A DNA stretch of 64,000 bases from Bdellovibrionaceae bacterium UBA6776 (GCA_002453155.1 DKGG01000062.1:1-64000); one strand, 5' to 3'. Positions 26,569-34,841 are shown, counted from the stretch's first letter. Notes: a model not told the origin generated them from the letters alone. Translations and numbers: made by a program.

Positions 26569-27514
26569 AGTGACTGCACCTTCAAACATTGCATTGATCA
26601 AATATATGGGGAAATCTCAGGTTTCTGGGAACCGTCCCACAAATGCATCTTTGTCTTTTACTTTGGACCATTTGGTCACCAAGTTAAAAGTGGAGGCCAC
26701 GAAAGGGGAGGATTGTTGGAGCCCCTTGGAAAACTCTGAGTTTGAAGTTCAGTTGAGTGAAAAAGGCCAAAAAAGATTTTTGGATTTTTTAAAAATCTTA
26801 AAAAACGAATTTGATGTGAATGAGCCTTTGCATATTTCTTCGGGAAACAACTTTCCCAGTGACTGTGGGCTTGCAAGTTCCGCCAGCAGTTTTGCCGCTT
26901 TGACCAAGGGTGTTTATGAGTATGCGCGCTCTCAAAATCTCACCAAAGAAAGAACTCTTGAGGAGTTGTCCCAGATCAGTCAAAGAGGATCGGGAAGTTC
27001 CTGCCGCAGTTTTTTTTCGCCCTTTGCCCTCTGGGAGAGTGAAGGCGCAAGGCCTGTGGATTTGGGAATGCCCGGGCTGCTTCATGCGGCGTTGATTTTT
27101 GAGAATCAAAAAAAAGAAGTCTCCTCTTCCAAAGCTCACGTTCAGGTTTTAACCAGTGATCTTTTTCAAGGCCGTGTGGAACGAGCGGAGAAACGTCTTG
27201 AGAATTTAATTTTGGCTTTTCAAACAGAGGATTGGTCCAAAGCCTTTGAAATTTGCTGGGCAGAGTTTTGGGACATGCACGCTTTGTTTGAAACCTCTAC
27301 ACCCAGCTTTGGATACTTCACCGGACCTGCTGTGGACTGTTTGATGTCTTTAAGAAAAATGTGGCAGGAAAAGGGAGACGGTCCCTTGGTCACCATGGAT
27401 GCCGGTCCAAACATCCATTTGCTCTTTCGAAGGGATCAAAAAGAGGCTCTGGAGGAATGGATTGCCACATTGAAGTCTTTGTTTCCTCTGATGAAAGTTT
27501 ATCTGTCCCAATGA
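26561..27514 (+). CDS. mvaD: Diphosphomevalonate decarboxylase
   Basis: This enzyme makes isopentenyl diphosphate from diphosphomevalonate with ATP. In 317 aa it has APSNIALIKYMGK, where most family members have KYWGK. It also has LDHLVTKL, the ATP loop PSDCGLASSASSFAAL, RGSGSSCRSFF, and VTMDAGPNIHLL with the catalytic Asp. All key residues except the Trp appear kept. The ATG at 26561 is preferred over one two codons earlier; it overlaps the previous gene by eight bases. Confidence 0.93.
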   Translation: MTEVTAPSNIALIKYMGKSQVSGNRPTNASLSFTLDHLVTKLKVEATKGEDCWSPLENSEFEVQLSEKGQKRFLDFLKILKNEFDVNEPLHISSGNNFPSDCGLASSASSFAALTKGVYEYARSQNLTKERTLEELSQISQRGSGSSCRSFFSPFALWESEGARPVDLGMPGLLHAALIFENQKKEVSSSKAHVQVLTSDLFQGRVERAEKRLENLILAFQTEDWSKAFEICWAEFWDMHALFETSTPSFGYFTGPAVDCLMSLRKMWQEKGDGPLVTMDAGPNIHLLFRRDQKEALEEWIATLKSLFPLMKVYLSQ

Positions 27515-28401
27515 CGTCCAATTATTTTCACACCGAAAGTTTTGGCAAATGGATTTTGGCCGGTGAGCACGCCGTGCTTCGCGGAAAACCGGCATTGGCA
27601 TTCCCACTATTGTCCGAATCCTTTGAATTGAATTTTGAACCGGGCATACAGAACTTCGATGTGGAGTTTCGAGGGACTCGAGGAAAAGACTATCAACTTT
27701 TGTTTTATGGAGTTTTGGAGCAGGCGCTGGAGCGTTTGCAAATGGCCCGTGAGGAGTTGAAAGGTCATGTGACCATAGAAAGCTCTCTTCCTGTGGGCTC
27801 AGGGCTTGGGGCTTCGGCGGCACTTTGTGTGGCCATTGCCCGCTGGTTTGAATTTCAAGGATTTGTGGAATCGGCACAGGTTTATGATTTTGCTCGGGGC
27901 CTGGAAGATCTTTTTCATGGCGAAAGCAGTGGAGTGGATATTGCGGTGTCGTTAAAAGGTCATGGGATTCGGTTTGTCCGAGGGGAAGAGTTTCAAGATC
28001 TTAATGTGAAATGGAAACCCAATTTGTATTTGTCCTACTGCGGATCAAAGGGGCTGACTGCGGATTGTGTTTCGAAGGTAAAGGCCTTGATTCACAGCAA
28101 GCCTGATTTGGGAGAGCGGTTAGATCTGCAAATGAGTGAAGCGGTGGACCTGTCGGAACGGGCGTTGAGCCAAGAGTTTTCGAAGGATATTGAAAAGGAT
28201 TTAAAGAATGCTTTGCTGTTGGCCCGAGACTGCTTTGACAAATGGGGTTTGGTGTTTGGTGATTTAAAGAACCATGTGCGCCAGCTCGAGGAAGCGGGCG
28301 CATTGGCGGTCAAACCCACCGGCAGTGGGGGAGGTGGCTACGCCTTGTCTTTGTGGCCCCACGGGATGACTCCACCTATGGATTTGATTCCTGCCTTTTG
28401 A
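27511..28401 (+). CDS. mvk: Mevalonate kinase
   Basis: A GHMP kinase of 296 aa that phosphorylates mevalonate. Motif 1 is GEHAVLRGKPALAFPL, motif 2 is LPVGSGLGASAALCVAIA, the catalytic Asp lies in GESSGVDIAVS, and motif 3 is KPTGSGGGGYALSL. The ATG overlaps the stop of mvaD (ATGA). A longer reading frame that starts inside mvaD is out of step with this coupling. It ends the mevalonate operon; the hairpin element at 28504 follows. HMG-CoA synthase is not in the window. Confidence 0.93.
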   Translation: MTSNYFHTESFGKWILAGEHAVLRGKPALAFPLLSESFELNFEPGIQNFDVEFRGTRGKDYQLLFYGVLEQALERLQMAREELKGHVTIESSLPVGSGLGASAALCVAIARWFEFQGFVESAQVYDFARGLEDLFHGESSGVDIAVSLKGHGIRFVRGEEFQDLNVKWKPNLYLSYCGSKGLTADCVSKVKALIHSKPDLGERLDLQMSEAVDLSERALSQEFSKDIEKDLKNALLLARDCFDKWGLVFGDLKNHVRQLEEAGALAVKPTGSGGGGYALSLWPHGMTPPMDLIPAF

Positions 28402-28503
28402 TTTTGTTTGCACATGCTGCTGCCCAATGACGCGACTCTTCTCAGGCGCTTGGACCTTGAGTGTCCGCAACCTTTGCGACTCCTAACTTCATTTACGAAA
28501 CAA

Positions 28504-28653
28504 ATTCATCGATCTTATATTTCCCTTAGATATCTATAGAGACGGACTCACCCTTCCTTGCGTTCTACCAGCATTTGCCTTTCGGCAAAACGCATCCTGC
28601 TTGCTGGAGGTCCTCTTCTATAGATATCTAAGGGAAATATAAGATCGATGAAT
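28504..28653 (-). repeat. Composite hairpin element, copy B (37-bp perfect arms)
   Basis: Arms 28504-28540 and 28617-28653 are perfect 37-bp inverted repeats that share no sequence with the arms of the other copies except an inner TATAGA. On the minus strand the 76-nt interior has a 3x3 internal loop and then a GGAC/GTCC helix. Next come stem CCAGCA/TGCTGG (28602-28607 with 28568-28573), the unpaired 11-mer AGCAGGATGCG (28591-28601), one T, and hairpin TTTGCC-GAAA-GGCAAA (28589-28574). The element lies between convergent mvk and trmH, and its right arm ends inside the trmH stop codon. It could act as a bidirectional terminator, but no T-run supports this. Confidence 0.85.
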
Positions 28654-29456
28654 CAGCTTTTAGAACGGTGCTGTTTGTAGAATTCCCAAGCGGCAAGAGA
28701 GGCTGCAATGGGAGCACTTAAGCTTTCAACGTCAGGGCTCATGGGAATCTTTAAACCTTTAGAACTCTCTTTTAAAGTCAAAGGAATGCCTTTCCCTTCT
28801 TCTCCAAGTAAGAGGCATGCTGTTTCGGGCCACGAAAAATCCTCTAAGCTTTCGCCCTCCATATCCAAATGGAAAAAAGAATCTTGCCCACTCAAAATTT
28901 CTAAATCACCGATGGAGGGTCCCTTTGCCAAGGGACTTTGAAAGTTCACTCCACTGGCACTTCGGGTGACCTTTGGAAGAAAAGGATGTGAAGCTTCTTT
29001 GAGTAGAACCACCTGGGACACAGAAAATGCCTTTAAGGATCTTAAACATGCCCCTAAATTGGACGGATCAGAAAGGGCCAAAAACACATTGAGCCCGGGC
29101 TTTGGTTTTTCGAAGTCAGGAAGCAAAGGCACTGGAGAGACATAGAGCGGCTTTTTGGTTCGAGCCACATCCAATTCAAGAAACAACTCACTTGAAAGAA
29201 GCAGTCCCCGCTCAACTTGAAATTCTTCCGCCCATTTCTCCGCAAGTCCTTGAGACTTTGCTGTAAATAACAACTGCCCGGACAAGGGAGACTCTGAAGT
29301 TAAGCTGTGTGAGGTGGAGTGTGACAAAAGATCTTTCAGAACTTTTTCTCCAGACACTAAGCAAAGGCCTTCTTTTCGAATTCCTTTGGCTTGGAGGAGT
29401 CCACTTAAAATTTTAAAGTCTGGATTGGTGGAAGAAGAAATTTCCTTCACCCTCAT
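28653..29456 (-). CDS. SpoU/TrmH-family RNA methyltransferase
   Basis: The 267-aa protein has an N-terminal RNA-binding-like region and a SPOUT knot domain (about 125-265). Motif 1 is LALSDPSNLGACLRSLKAF, motif 2 is CLLLGEEGKGIPL, and motif 3 is IPMSPDVESLSAPIAASL. Motif 3 normally reads SLNVSVA; here the Asn is replaced by Ser and the Val by Ala, which may alter activity. It probably 2'-O-methylates rRNA or tRNA, but the target is unknown. The start overlaps the rsmG stop by four bases. Confidence 0.88.
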   Translation of the reverse strand: MRVKEISSSTNPDFKILSGLLQAKGIRKEGLCLVSGEKVLKDLLSHSTSHSLTSESPLSGQLLFTAKSQGLAEKWAEEFQVERGLLLSSELFLELDVARTKKPLYVSPVPLLPDFEKPKPGLNVFLALSDPSNLGACLRSLKAFSVSQVVLLKEASHPFLPKVTRSASGVNFQSPLAKGPSIGDLEILSGQDSFFHLDMEGESLEDFSWPETACLLLGEEGKGIPLTLKESSKGLKIPMSPDVESLSAPIAASLAAWEFYKQHRSKS

Positions 29457-30169
29457 TGAGCACCTGATCTTTGGTAAACCAAAAGCCGACGTTGGTGAGG
29501 AGTTTTTGGAAGTTCATAATGGTGATCTTCCACCAATTGGAATTCGTCCCCATATTTTTGCTGAACTTCCACAATTTCATGGTCCACGTTGGGACCTTTC
29601 ATTAAAAATATTTTCCCACCCGGTTGCAGACTGTTTTTTACGCTATCAATCGTTTGACTTGCGGACTCCACAGCCCGAGTGATGACGCCATTGATGGGCA
29701 GTTCAAAGAATTCGTCAATTTTTCGTCCCACCAAATCTAAGTTTTTCAACTTCATTTCTTCTCGAACCGCGCGCAAAAAGTCCACGCGCTTTCGAACCCC
29801 TTCAGCCAAAATCATCCGCTCTTTGGGAAAGAGAATTTTCAAAGGGATTCCTGGAAATCCCGGTCCGGTTCCTTTGTCCAAAAGAGGAAAACTCAATGTG
29901 GTCAATCGTGGCACCATCAAGCTGTCGATAAAGTGTTTGATTCCAATGTCGCGGAAGCGAATCAATCGGGTGACGTTGTCCGTTTTTTGATGAGTCATTA
30001 AGAGTTGATAAAACTCCACCAAGCGATGTCTCTCGTGATGAGGAAAGTCCTCAAAGCCGTGATGGCGGAAGAGATCATAGAGGCGATTGTCCGCCTCTTG
30101 GAAGGAGTAGACTTTTTCTGGTTTTCGGTGTTTGCCCTTTTGAAAGGGTATTTTTCGCTTTCCCTGCAT
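29453..30169 (-). CDS. rsmG: 16S rRNA (guanine-527-N7)-methyltransferase RsmG
   Basis: RsmG methylates G527 of 16S rRNA using SAM. The family core is visible: NVTRLIRFRDIGIKHFIDSL, the SAM loop LLDKGTGPGFPGIPLKI (usually DiGSGaGfPG; here DKGTG), and VITRAVES. The start is set at the ATG at 30169, preceded by GAGGGG; a start 11 codons earlier lacks a site. The N-terminus has an extra basic stretch. It forms a two-gene unit with trmH and is divergent from pheS with only 24 bp between starts. Confidence 0.9.
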   Translation of the reverse strand: MQGKRKIPFQKGKHRKPEKVYSFQEADNRLYDLFRHHGFEDFPHHERHRLVEFYQLLMTHQKTDNVTRLIRFRDIGIKHFIDSLMVPRLTTLSFPLLDKGTGPGFPGIPLKILFPKERMILAEGVRKRVDFLRAVREEMKLKNLDLVGRKIDEFFELPINGVITRAVESASQTIDSVKNSLQPGGKIFLMKGPNVDHEIVEVQQKYGDEFQLVEDHHYELPKTPHQRRLLVYQRSGAQ

Positions 30170-30193
30170 GCCCCTCTCTTGTACATTGTGCGG

Positions 30194-31219
30194 ATGGACC
30201 ATTCAACACTTGATCAGCTCTTAAATGAGGGGCTTGAAGCCATTACTCAGTCCGAGAGCCTGAAATCTCTTTATGATGTGAAAGTAAAAATTATCGGCAA
30301 AAATGGACTTCTCAGTGAGGCCATGAAAGCCATGGGCAAACTTCCCAAAGAGGAAAAGCCCGCCTTTGGAAAAAAGGCCAATGAAGTGAAGCAGGCTTTT
30401 GAAAAGGCCTACGAAGAGAGAGAAGAGGCTCTTCGCCAGAAGGAGCTTCATGAGCGACTTTCTGAGGAAGAAATTGATGTGACTTTGCCGGGCAAAACCC
30501 AATTTATGGGGGGACGCCATCCTGTGGGTTTGGTCATTCAAGAGTCCGTGGCCGCTCTCAACCGTCTGGGGTTTTCTGTTCAGACCGGTCCACAGATTGA
30601 AGAGGATTGGTACAATTTTGAAGCTTTGAACATTCCCCCGGACCATCCTTCCCGGGACATGCAAGACACTTTTTATGTGGATGACACCCATGTTTTAAGA
30701 ACTCACACCAGCCCCATTCAAATTCGAAGCATGCTGAAATCCAAGCCGCCGCTCAGAATTATGGCACCGGGTTCTGTGTTTCGCTGTGACAGTGATGTGA
30801 CCCACTCTCCCAACTTCCATCAAATTGAGGGTTTGTTGGTGGATCGCAAGGTGTCCATGGCCCATTTGAAGGCCACCATTTCTTTTGTATTGAAGGAACT
30901 TTTTCGATCAAAGGTAGAAGTTCGCTTTCGTCCCAGCTTTTTCCCATTCACCGAGCCCTCTGCGGAGTTTGATTGCTCATGCCCCATGTGCTCTGGAAAG
31001 GGTTGCCGAGTTTGCAAGCAAACCGGATGGATTGAAATTGGCGGATGCGGACTCGTAAACCCAAAAGTGTTGGAGGCCTGTGAAATTGACTCCAAAGAAT
31101 GGCAAGGGTTTGCCTTTGGATTTGGAATTGAGCGCATGGCAATGATCAAGTACGGCATTGGCGACATCCGTTTGTTTAACGAGAACGACCTCAGATTTTT
31201 AAGGCAGTTTCAAAAATGA
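30194..31219 (+). CDS. pheS: Phenylalanyl-tRNA synthetase alpha subunit
   Basis: The 341-aa catalytic subunit has the N-terminal coiled coil (about 1-90). The class II core follows with GRHPVGLVIQE, FSVQTGPQIEEDWYNFEAL, PARDMQDTFY-like SRDMQDTFYVDD, LRTHTSPIQIR and WIEIGGCGLVNPKVL. It also has a motif-3 segment ending GFAFGFGIERMAMIKYGI. The start at ATG 30194 leaves an intergenic gap of 24 bp to rsmG, so the pheS promoter must lie within rsmG. No strong ribosome binding site is seen. The pheT ATG overlaps its stop. Confidence 0.96.
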   Translation: MDHSTLDQLLNEGLEAITQSESLKSLYDVKVKIIGKNGLLSEAMKAMGKLPKEEKPAFGKKANEVKQAFEKAYEEREEALRQKELHERLSEEEIDVTLPGKTQFMGGRHPVGLVIQESVAALNRLGFSVQTGPQIEEDWYNFEALNIPPDHPSRDMQDTFYVDDTHVLRTHTSPIQIRSMLKSKPPLRIMAPGSVFRCDSDVTHSPNFHQIEGLLVDRKVSMAHLKATISFVLKELFRSKVEVRFRPSFFPFTEPSAEFDCSCPMCSGKGCRVCKQTGWIEIGGCGLVNPKVLEACEIDSKEWQGFAFGFGIERMAMIKYGIGDIRLFNENDLRFLRQFQK

Positions 31220-33705
31220 TTGTTTCATTCAATTGGATTTCTGAATTTTTCGAAGATCAAAATGCCATCAAAGATTGGCTTTCAAAGCCTCAAGAATTGG
31301 CTGAAGTGTTAACCTCCGCAGGTCTTGAAGTGGAGTCCATCGAAGACCTGGCTAAAAACTTTGAGCATGTGGTGGTGGGACACATTATTGAAAAGGGTCA
31401 ACATCCCGATGCGGACCGACTGACGCTTTGTCAGGTGGATGTGGGGCAAGGAGAGTTGAAGCAAATTGTCTGTGGAGCGAAGAACCACAACAAAGGTGAT
31501 AAAGTTGTCGTTGCACTTCCTGGAGCCGTTCTTCCTGGAGATTTCAAGATTAAGCTTTCAAAAATTCGAGGAGTGGAAAGCTCTGGAATGTTGGCCTCCG
31601 AAAGTGAGTTGGGGCTTTCGAAAGAATCCGAAGGGATTTTGATTTTGCCTGGGGAGGCGCCGGTGGGTGAGCCCTTTGCATCTTACTCCGGACTCAATGA
31701 TGTGCGAATGGAGTTGAGCGTGACTCCCAATCGGGCGGATGTTTTGAGTCACTACGGTTTGGCACGAGAACTTTCGGGTTTGCTGAATTTGAAGTTAAAA
31801 AATCTTGAAGTGAGTTTGAAGACAGAAAGTTCCTTGTCCGTTAAATCCAAAGTGGATTTAAAAGTGGAAGCTCCAGATTTGTGTCCTCGCTACATGGCTC
31901 GCTACATCTCGGGTGTAAAAGTGGGGCCCTCTCCCAAATGGCTTCAACAAAAATTGGAGTCGGTGGGAATGAACTCCATCAATAATGTGGTGGACATCAC
32001 AAATTTTGTGATGATGGAGCTGGGGCAGCCTCTCCATGCTTTTGATGCGGATCAGTTGGCAGAAAATAAAGTTCGCGTGGCGCGCTCCCTCTCTGGAGAA
32101 AAATTTGTCACTCTTGATGGGACCGAGCTGACTTTGACAGGGGAAGAGCTCACCATCCGTGATGGAAAAGCGCCTTCCTGTTTGGCAGGTGTGGTGGGTG
32201 GAAAGTGTTCCGGCGTCAGTGACAACACTCAAAACATCTTTTTGGAAGCGGCCCATTTCACCATGGAAACGGTCCGAAAAACTTCGCGAAAGTTTGGATT
32301 GCAAACGGATTCGGCTTACCGATTTTCTCGTGGGACAGACATCTCTATGGTTCCGCGGGCCTTGGATTTGGCCAGCTCTCTTTTGGCCTCTGAGTGCGGC
32401 GGTAAAGTTTCTGATGATTTTTACGATTTGATGGCTGAGCAGAAGAAGGCTGTGGAAATTCCAGTGCGCTTTTCCTATGTGTCGGATCGTTTGGGCTATG
32501 ACGTTCAAGGGGAAGAGTTTGTTGATTTTATGACCCGATTGGGTTGTGAAGTGAAGAAGAGCTCGGACCCTCAGGTGGATGTCTTTGTGGTTGTTCCCAG
32601 TCATCGGGTGGATTTAGAGCAAGAGGTGGACTTGGTGGAAGAGTTCGGTCGTCTGAAAGGTTATGATCAGATCCCCGAAGTCTTGCCAGCTATGGACTGT
32701 GAGCCCATGGCTCACGATGTGAAATGGATTCTGGAAGATTCTATTTTGGAAGCCATGACGTCTTTGGGTTATTTGCAAACGGTCAATTATGGTTTTACCT
32801 CCAGTGAAACATTAAAGAATCTTTTTGGTGAAGGTTCGCAATTGCGCTCCCAAAAAGTGAATTATCCTGAAGCTCAGGTGCGATTGAAAAATCCCTTAAG
32901 TGAAGAGCTATCCACCATGCGGACTTCTTTGGTTCCTGGCTTGGTCGAGAATTTGCTTTTTAACTTCCGTCATGGAAATAAGGCCGGAAGAATTTTTGAA
33001 GTGGGATCTCGCTTTTCAAAGAAAGCGGACGGCGGATACTTAGAGGAAAGTCTTTTAAGTTTCTTGGCTTGGGGAACTCCGGAAGGTCTATGGAGTCGCG
33101 AGAAAACTCCTTTGTTCTTTGAAGTGAAGTCCACGTTAGAGCGTTTGTTTCAGCGGTTTCACATGGGAGGTCCCAAAGGATTTCTTTTAGAGCCCCTGTT
33201 TGGAAGTTTAGAGCTTCGAAAAATGGAAGAGGTTCCACCCTTTCTTCATCCGGGCCAATCTGCAAGTTTGTTCTGCGAAGGAAAGATCATTGGATACATT
33301 GGCAGCCTGCACCCAGATGTGAAGGCGCCTGTGAAGATGAAAGAAGATGCGGTTGTTGTGGAGTTGGAGTTGGCGGCTTTTTCACGCTCGCTTCAAAGAA
33401 AAACTCAAACGAAAACACCTTCGAAGTACCCCAGTGTGGAAAGAGACTTGGCCTTTATCATGGCGAAGAAGCAATCCGCCCAAGATTTGATTCAGGTGAT
33501 TAAGAAGGTTGCAGGAAGCACTCTTCAAGGGGTGCAGGTGATGGATGTGTTTGAAGGTGGGGATTTGGACAAGGATCAAAAGTCCGTTTCCTTCCGAATG
33601 GTTCTTCAAGAGGAGTCTGGAACCTTGCAAGAAGACCAATTGATGAACCTTCAGAAGCAGATCATCTCTACCGCAGAAAAGAAGCTTGGCGTCAAATTGC
33701 GTTAA
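31216..33705 (+). CDS. pheT: Phenylalanyl-tRNA synthetase beta subunit
   Basis: The 829-aa beta subunit contains the tRNA-binding EMAP-like domain (about 40-150), the B3/B4 editing domain (about 210-375; GQPLHAFDADQL), the B5 domain, and a catalytic-like core. The ferredoxin-fold anticodon domain lies at the C-terminus (about 735-829; KYPSVERDLAFIM). Its length is typical for bacterial PheT. The ATGA overlap with pheS suggests translational coupling to keep subunit stoichiometry. Confidence 0.96.
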   Translation: MIVSFNWISEFFEDQNAIKDWLSKPQELAEVLTSAGLEVESIEDLAKNFEHVVVGHIIEKGQHPDADRLTLCQVDVGQGELKQIVCGAKNHNKGDKVVVALPGAVLPGDFKIKLSKIRGVESSGMLASESELGLSKESEGILILPGEAPVGEPFASYSGLNDVRMELSVTPNRADVLSHYGLARELSGLLNLKLKNLEVSLKTESSLSVKSKVDLKVEAPDLCPRYMARYISGVKVGPSPKWLQQKLESVGMNSINNVVDITNFVMMELGQPLHAFDADQLAENKVRVARSLSGEKFVTLDGTELTLTGEELTIRDGKAPSCLAGVVGGKCSGVSDNTQNIFLEAAHFTMETVRKTSRKFGLQTDSAYRFSRGTDISMVPRALDLASSLLASECGGKVSDDFYDLMAEQKKAVEIPVRFSYVSDRLGYDVQGEEFVDFMTRLGCEVKKSSDPQVDVFVVVPSHRVDLEQEVDLVEEFGRLKGYDQIPEVLPAMDCEPMAHDVKWILEDSILEAMTSLGYLQTVNYGFTSSETLKNLFGEGSQLRSQKVNYPEAQVRLKNPLSEELSTMRTSLVPGLVENLLFNFRHGNKAGRIFEVGSRFSKKADGGYLEESLLSFLAWGTPEGLWSREKTPLFFEVKSTLERLFQRFHMGGPKGFLLEPLFGSLELRKMEEVPPFLHPGQSASLFCEGKIIGYIGSLHPDVKAPVKMKEDAVVVELELAAFSRSLQRKTQTKTPSKYPSVERDLAFIMAKKQSAQDLIQVIKKVAGSTLQGVQVMDVFEGGDLDKDQKSVSFRMVLQEESGTLQEDQLMNLQKQIISTAEKKLGVKLR

Positions 33706-33794
33706 ATGGGTGATTTTCCTCGAAATTCATCCACTTTCCAGTTGAAAGTTTTTACCCTCTTGTTAGCCTTTTGGTGAGAGAGGGGGACTTCTTG

Positions 33795-34142
33795 ATGGCT
33801 GACCCAACAAATGCTGCGGAAAAGTCGACGATGACCAAGGCCGATATTGTCGAGCAAGTTTACCAAAAAATTGGATTTTCAAAAAAAGAAGCCAGTGAGC
33901 TTGTGGAGTTGGTTTTCAACGAGTTGAAAAACCAATTGGTTACAGGCGACAAAGTGAAAATTTCTGGGTTCGGAAATTTCACAGTCAAAGAAAAGAAAGA
34001 GCGCATTGGTCGAAACCCTCAAACTGGTGATCAAATTAAAATCAGTGCTCGCCGAGTTCTTACTTTTAAACCCAGTCAGGTTTTGAAAACCGTATTGAAT
34101 GGGGGAGACATCTCCTTGCTTAAAGAAGGTGATATGGAATGA
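33795..34142 (+). CDS. ihfA: Integration host factor alpha-type DNA-binding protein
   Basis: A 115-aa HU/IHF-family protein. Features are TKADIVEQVYQKIGFSKKEA, VKISGFGNFTVKEKKERIGRNPQTG with the DNA-intercalating loop, and ARRVLTFKPSQVLK. Position directly after pheST and before a merR gene identifies it as the IHF alpha ortholog. The N-terminus has about 12 extra residues. The start at 33795 is preceded by GAGAGAGGGGG. A TTGAAA at about 33742 in the 89-bp gap may be part of a promoter, but its -10 is poor. Confidence 0.92.
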   Translation: MADPTNAAEKSTMTKADIVEQVYQKIGFSKKEASELVELVFNELKNQLVTGDKVKISGFGNFTVKEKKERIGRNPQTGDQIKISARRVLTFKPSQVLKTVLNGGDISLLKEGDME

Positions 34143-34621
34143 GTGAGTTGGAGACCTCTCACGAGATTCATTTGAATTCCAGTGAGGTGGAGCGAAGATA
34201 CGCTCCCTCCAGTGATCGACTTGTGGTTCCCGTTCAGGTGGATGAAACCTTGGCCGGAGAGCTGAAGCAAATTCCAGACAAGATGGCATTTAAAATTGGC
34301 GAAGTTGCAGACCTTCTGGGAGTAAAGCCCTATGTGCTTCGCTACTGGGAAACAGAATTTGATTTTTTAAAGCCGAAAAAAAGTGCACACAATCAGCGCA
34401 TGTATTCCAAAAAAGATGTGGAGACTTTATTTCTGATCAAGAAGCTTCTTTACGTAGATCGCTTCTCCATTGAAGGCGCGCGCACAGCAATGAAAAAACT
34501 CAAAAAAGATCACAAACGTTTCAATCAAATTCGCTCGGTCAAAGAGCATGTGGATGGAGCAAAGGATCTTTTGTTCGATATTCTGGACGACATTGCTGAT
34601 TTCAAAGCCATGCTCAAATAA
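34139..34621 (+). CDS. MerR-family transcriptional regulator
   Basis: The 160-aa protein has a polar N-terminal extension of about 48 residues. A MerR winged-helix domain follows (about 49-118) with FKIGEVADLLGVKPYVLRYW and the wing residues NQRMYSKKDVETL. The C-terminal helix is short and has no effector domain or cysteine site, so it resembles the ihfA-linked MerR proteins of unknown signal found in delta-type proteobacteria. Its ATG overlaps the ihfA stop by four bases. Confidence 0.9.
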   Translation: MSELETSHEIHLNSSEVERRYAPSSDRLVVPVQVDETLAGELKQIPDKMAFKIGEVADLLGVKPYVLRYWETEFDFLKPKKSAHNQRMYSKKDVETLFLIKKLLYVDRFSIEGARTAMKKLKKDHKRFNQIRSVKEHVDGAKDLLFDILDDIADFKAMLK

Positions 34622-34659
34622 TGACCCTTTGAAACTCTTCCTTAGGTTTCATTTTTCAT

Positions 34660-34770
34660 TTTCTATTCTTTATAGAAGTAGGCCTCCAGCAAGCAGGATG
34701 CGCTTTGCCCGCAGGGCAAATGCTGGTAGAGCCCAGGGAGGGGCGTGCCAGGTTCTATAAAGAATAGAAA
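34660..34770 (+). repeat. Composite hairpin element, copy C (18-bp perfect arms)
   Basis: Arms 34660-34677 and 34753-34770 are perfect 18-bp inverted repeats, unrelated to the arms of copy B apart from TATAGA at the inner end. The 75-nt interior shows a 3x3 internal loop and then GGC/GCC. Next come stem CCAGCA (34686-34691)/TGCTGG (34721-34726), the unpaired 11-mer AGCAGGATGCG (34692-34702), one C, and hairpin TTTGCCC-GCA-GGGCAAA (34704-34720). The 20 nt between the stem and the GCC strand align in length and largely in sequence with copy B. It lies between merR and the helicase gene, which point the same way. Confidence 0.85.
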
Positions 34771-34841
34771 TTGGATAATGGAACATAGGAAGGCAAAGGG
34801 TTTTTAATTTTCGGCCAATCCTTGTTCAGGTCCTGAATCCT

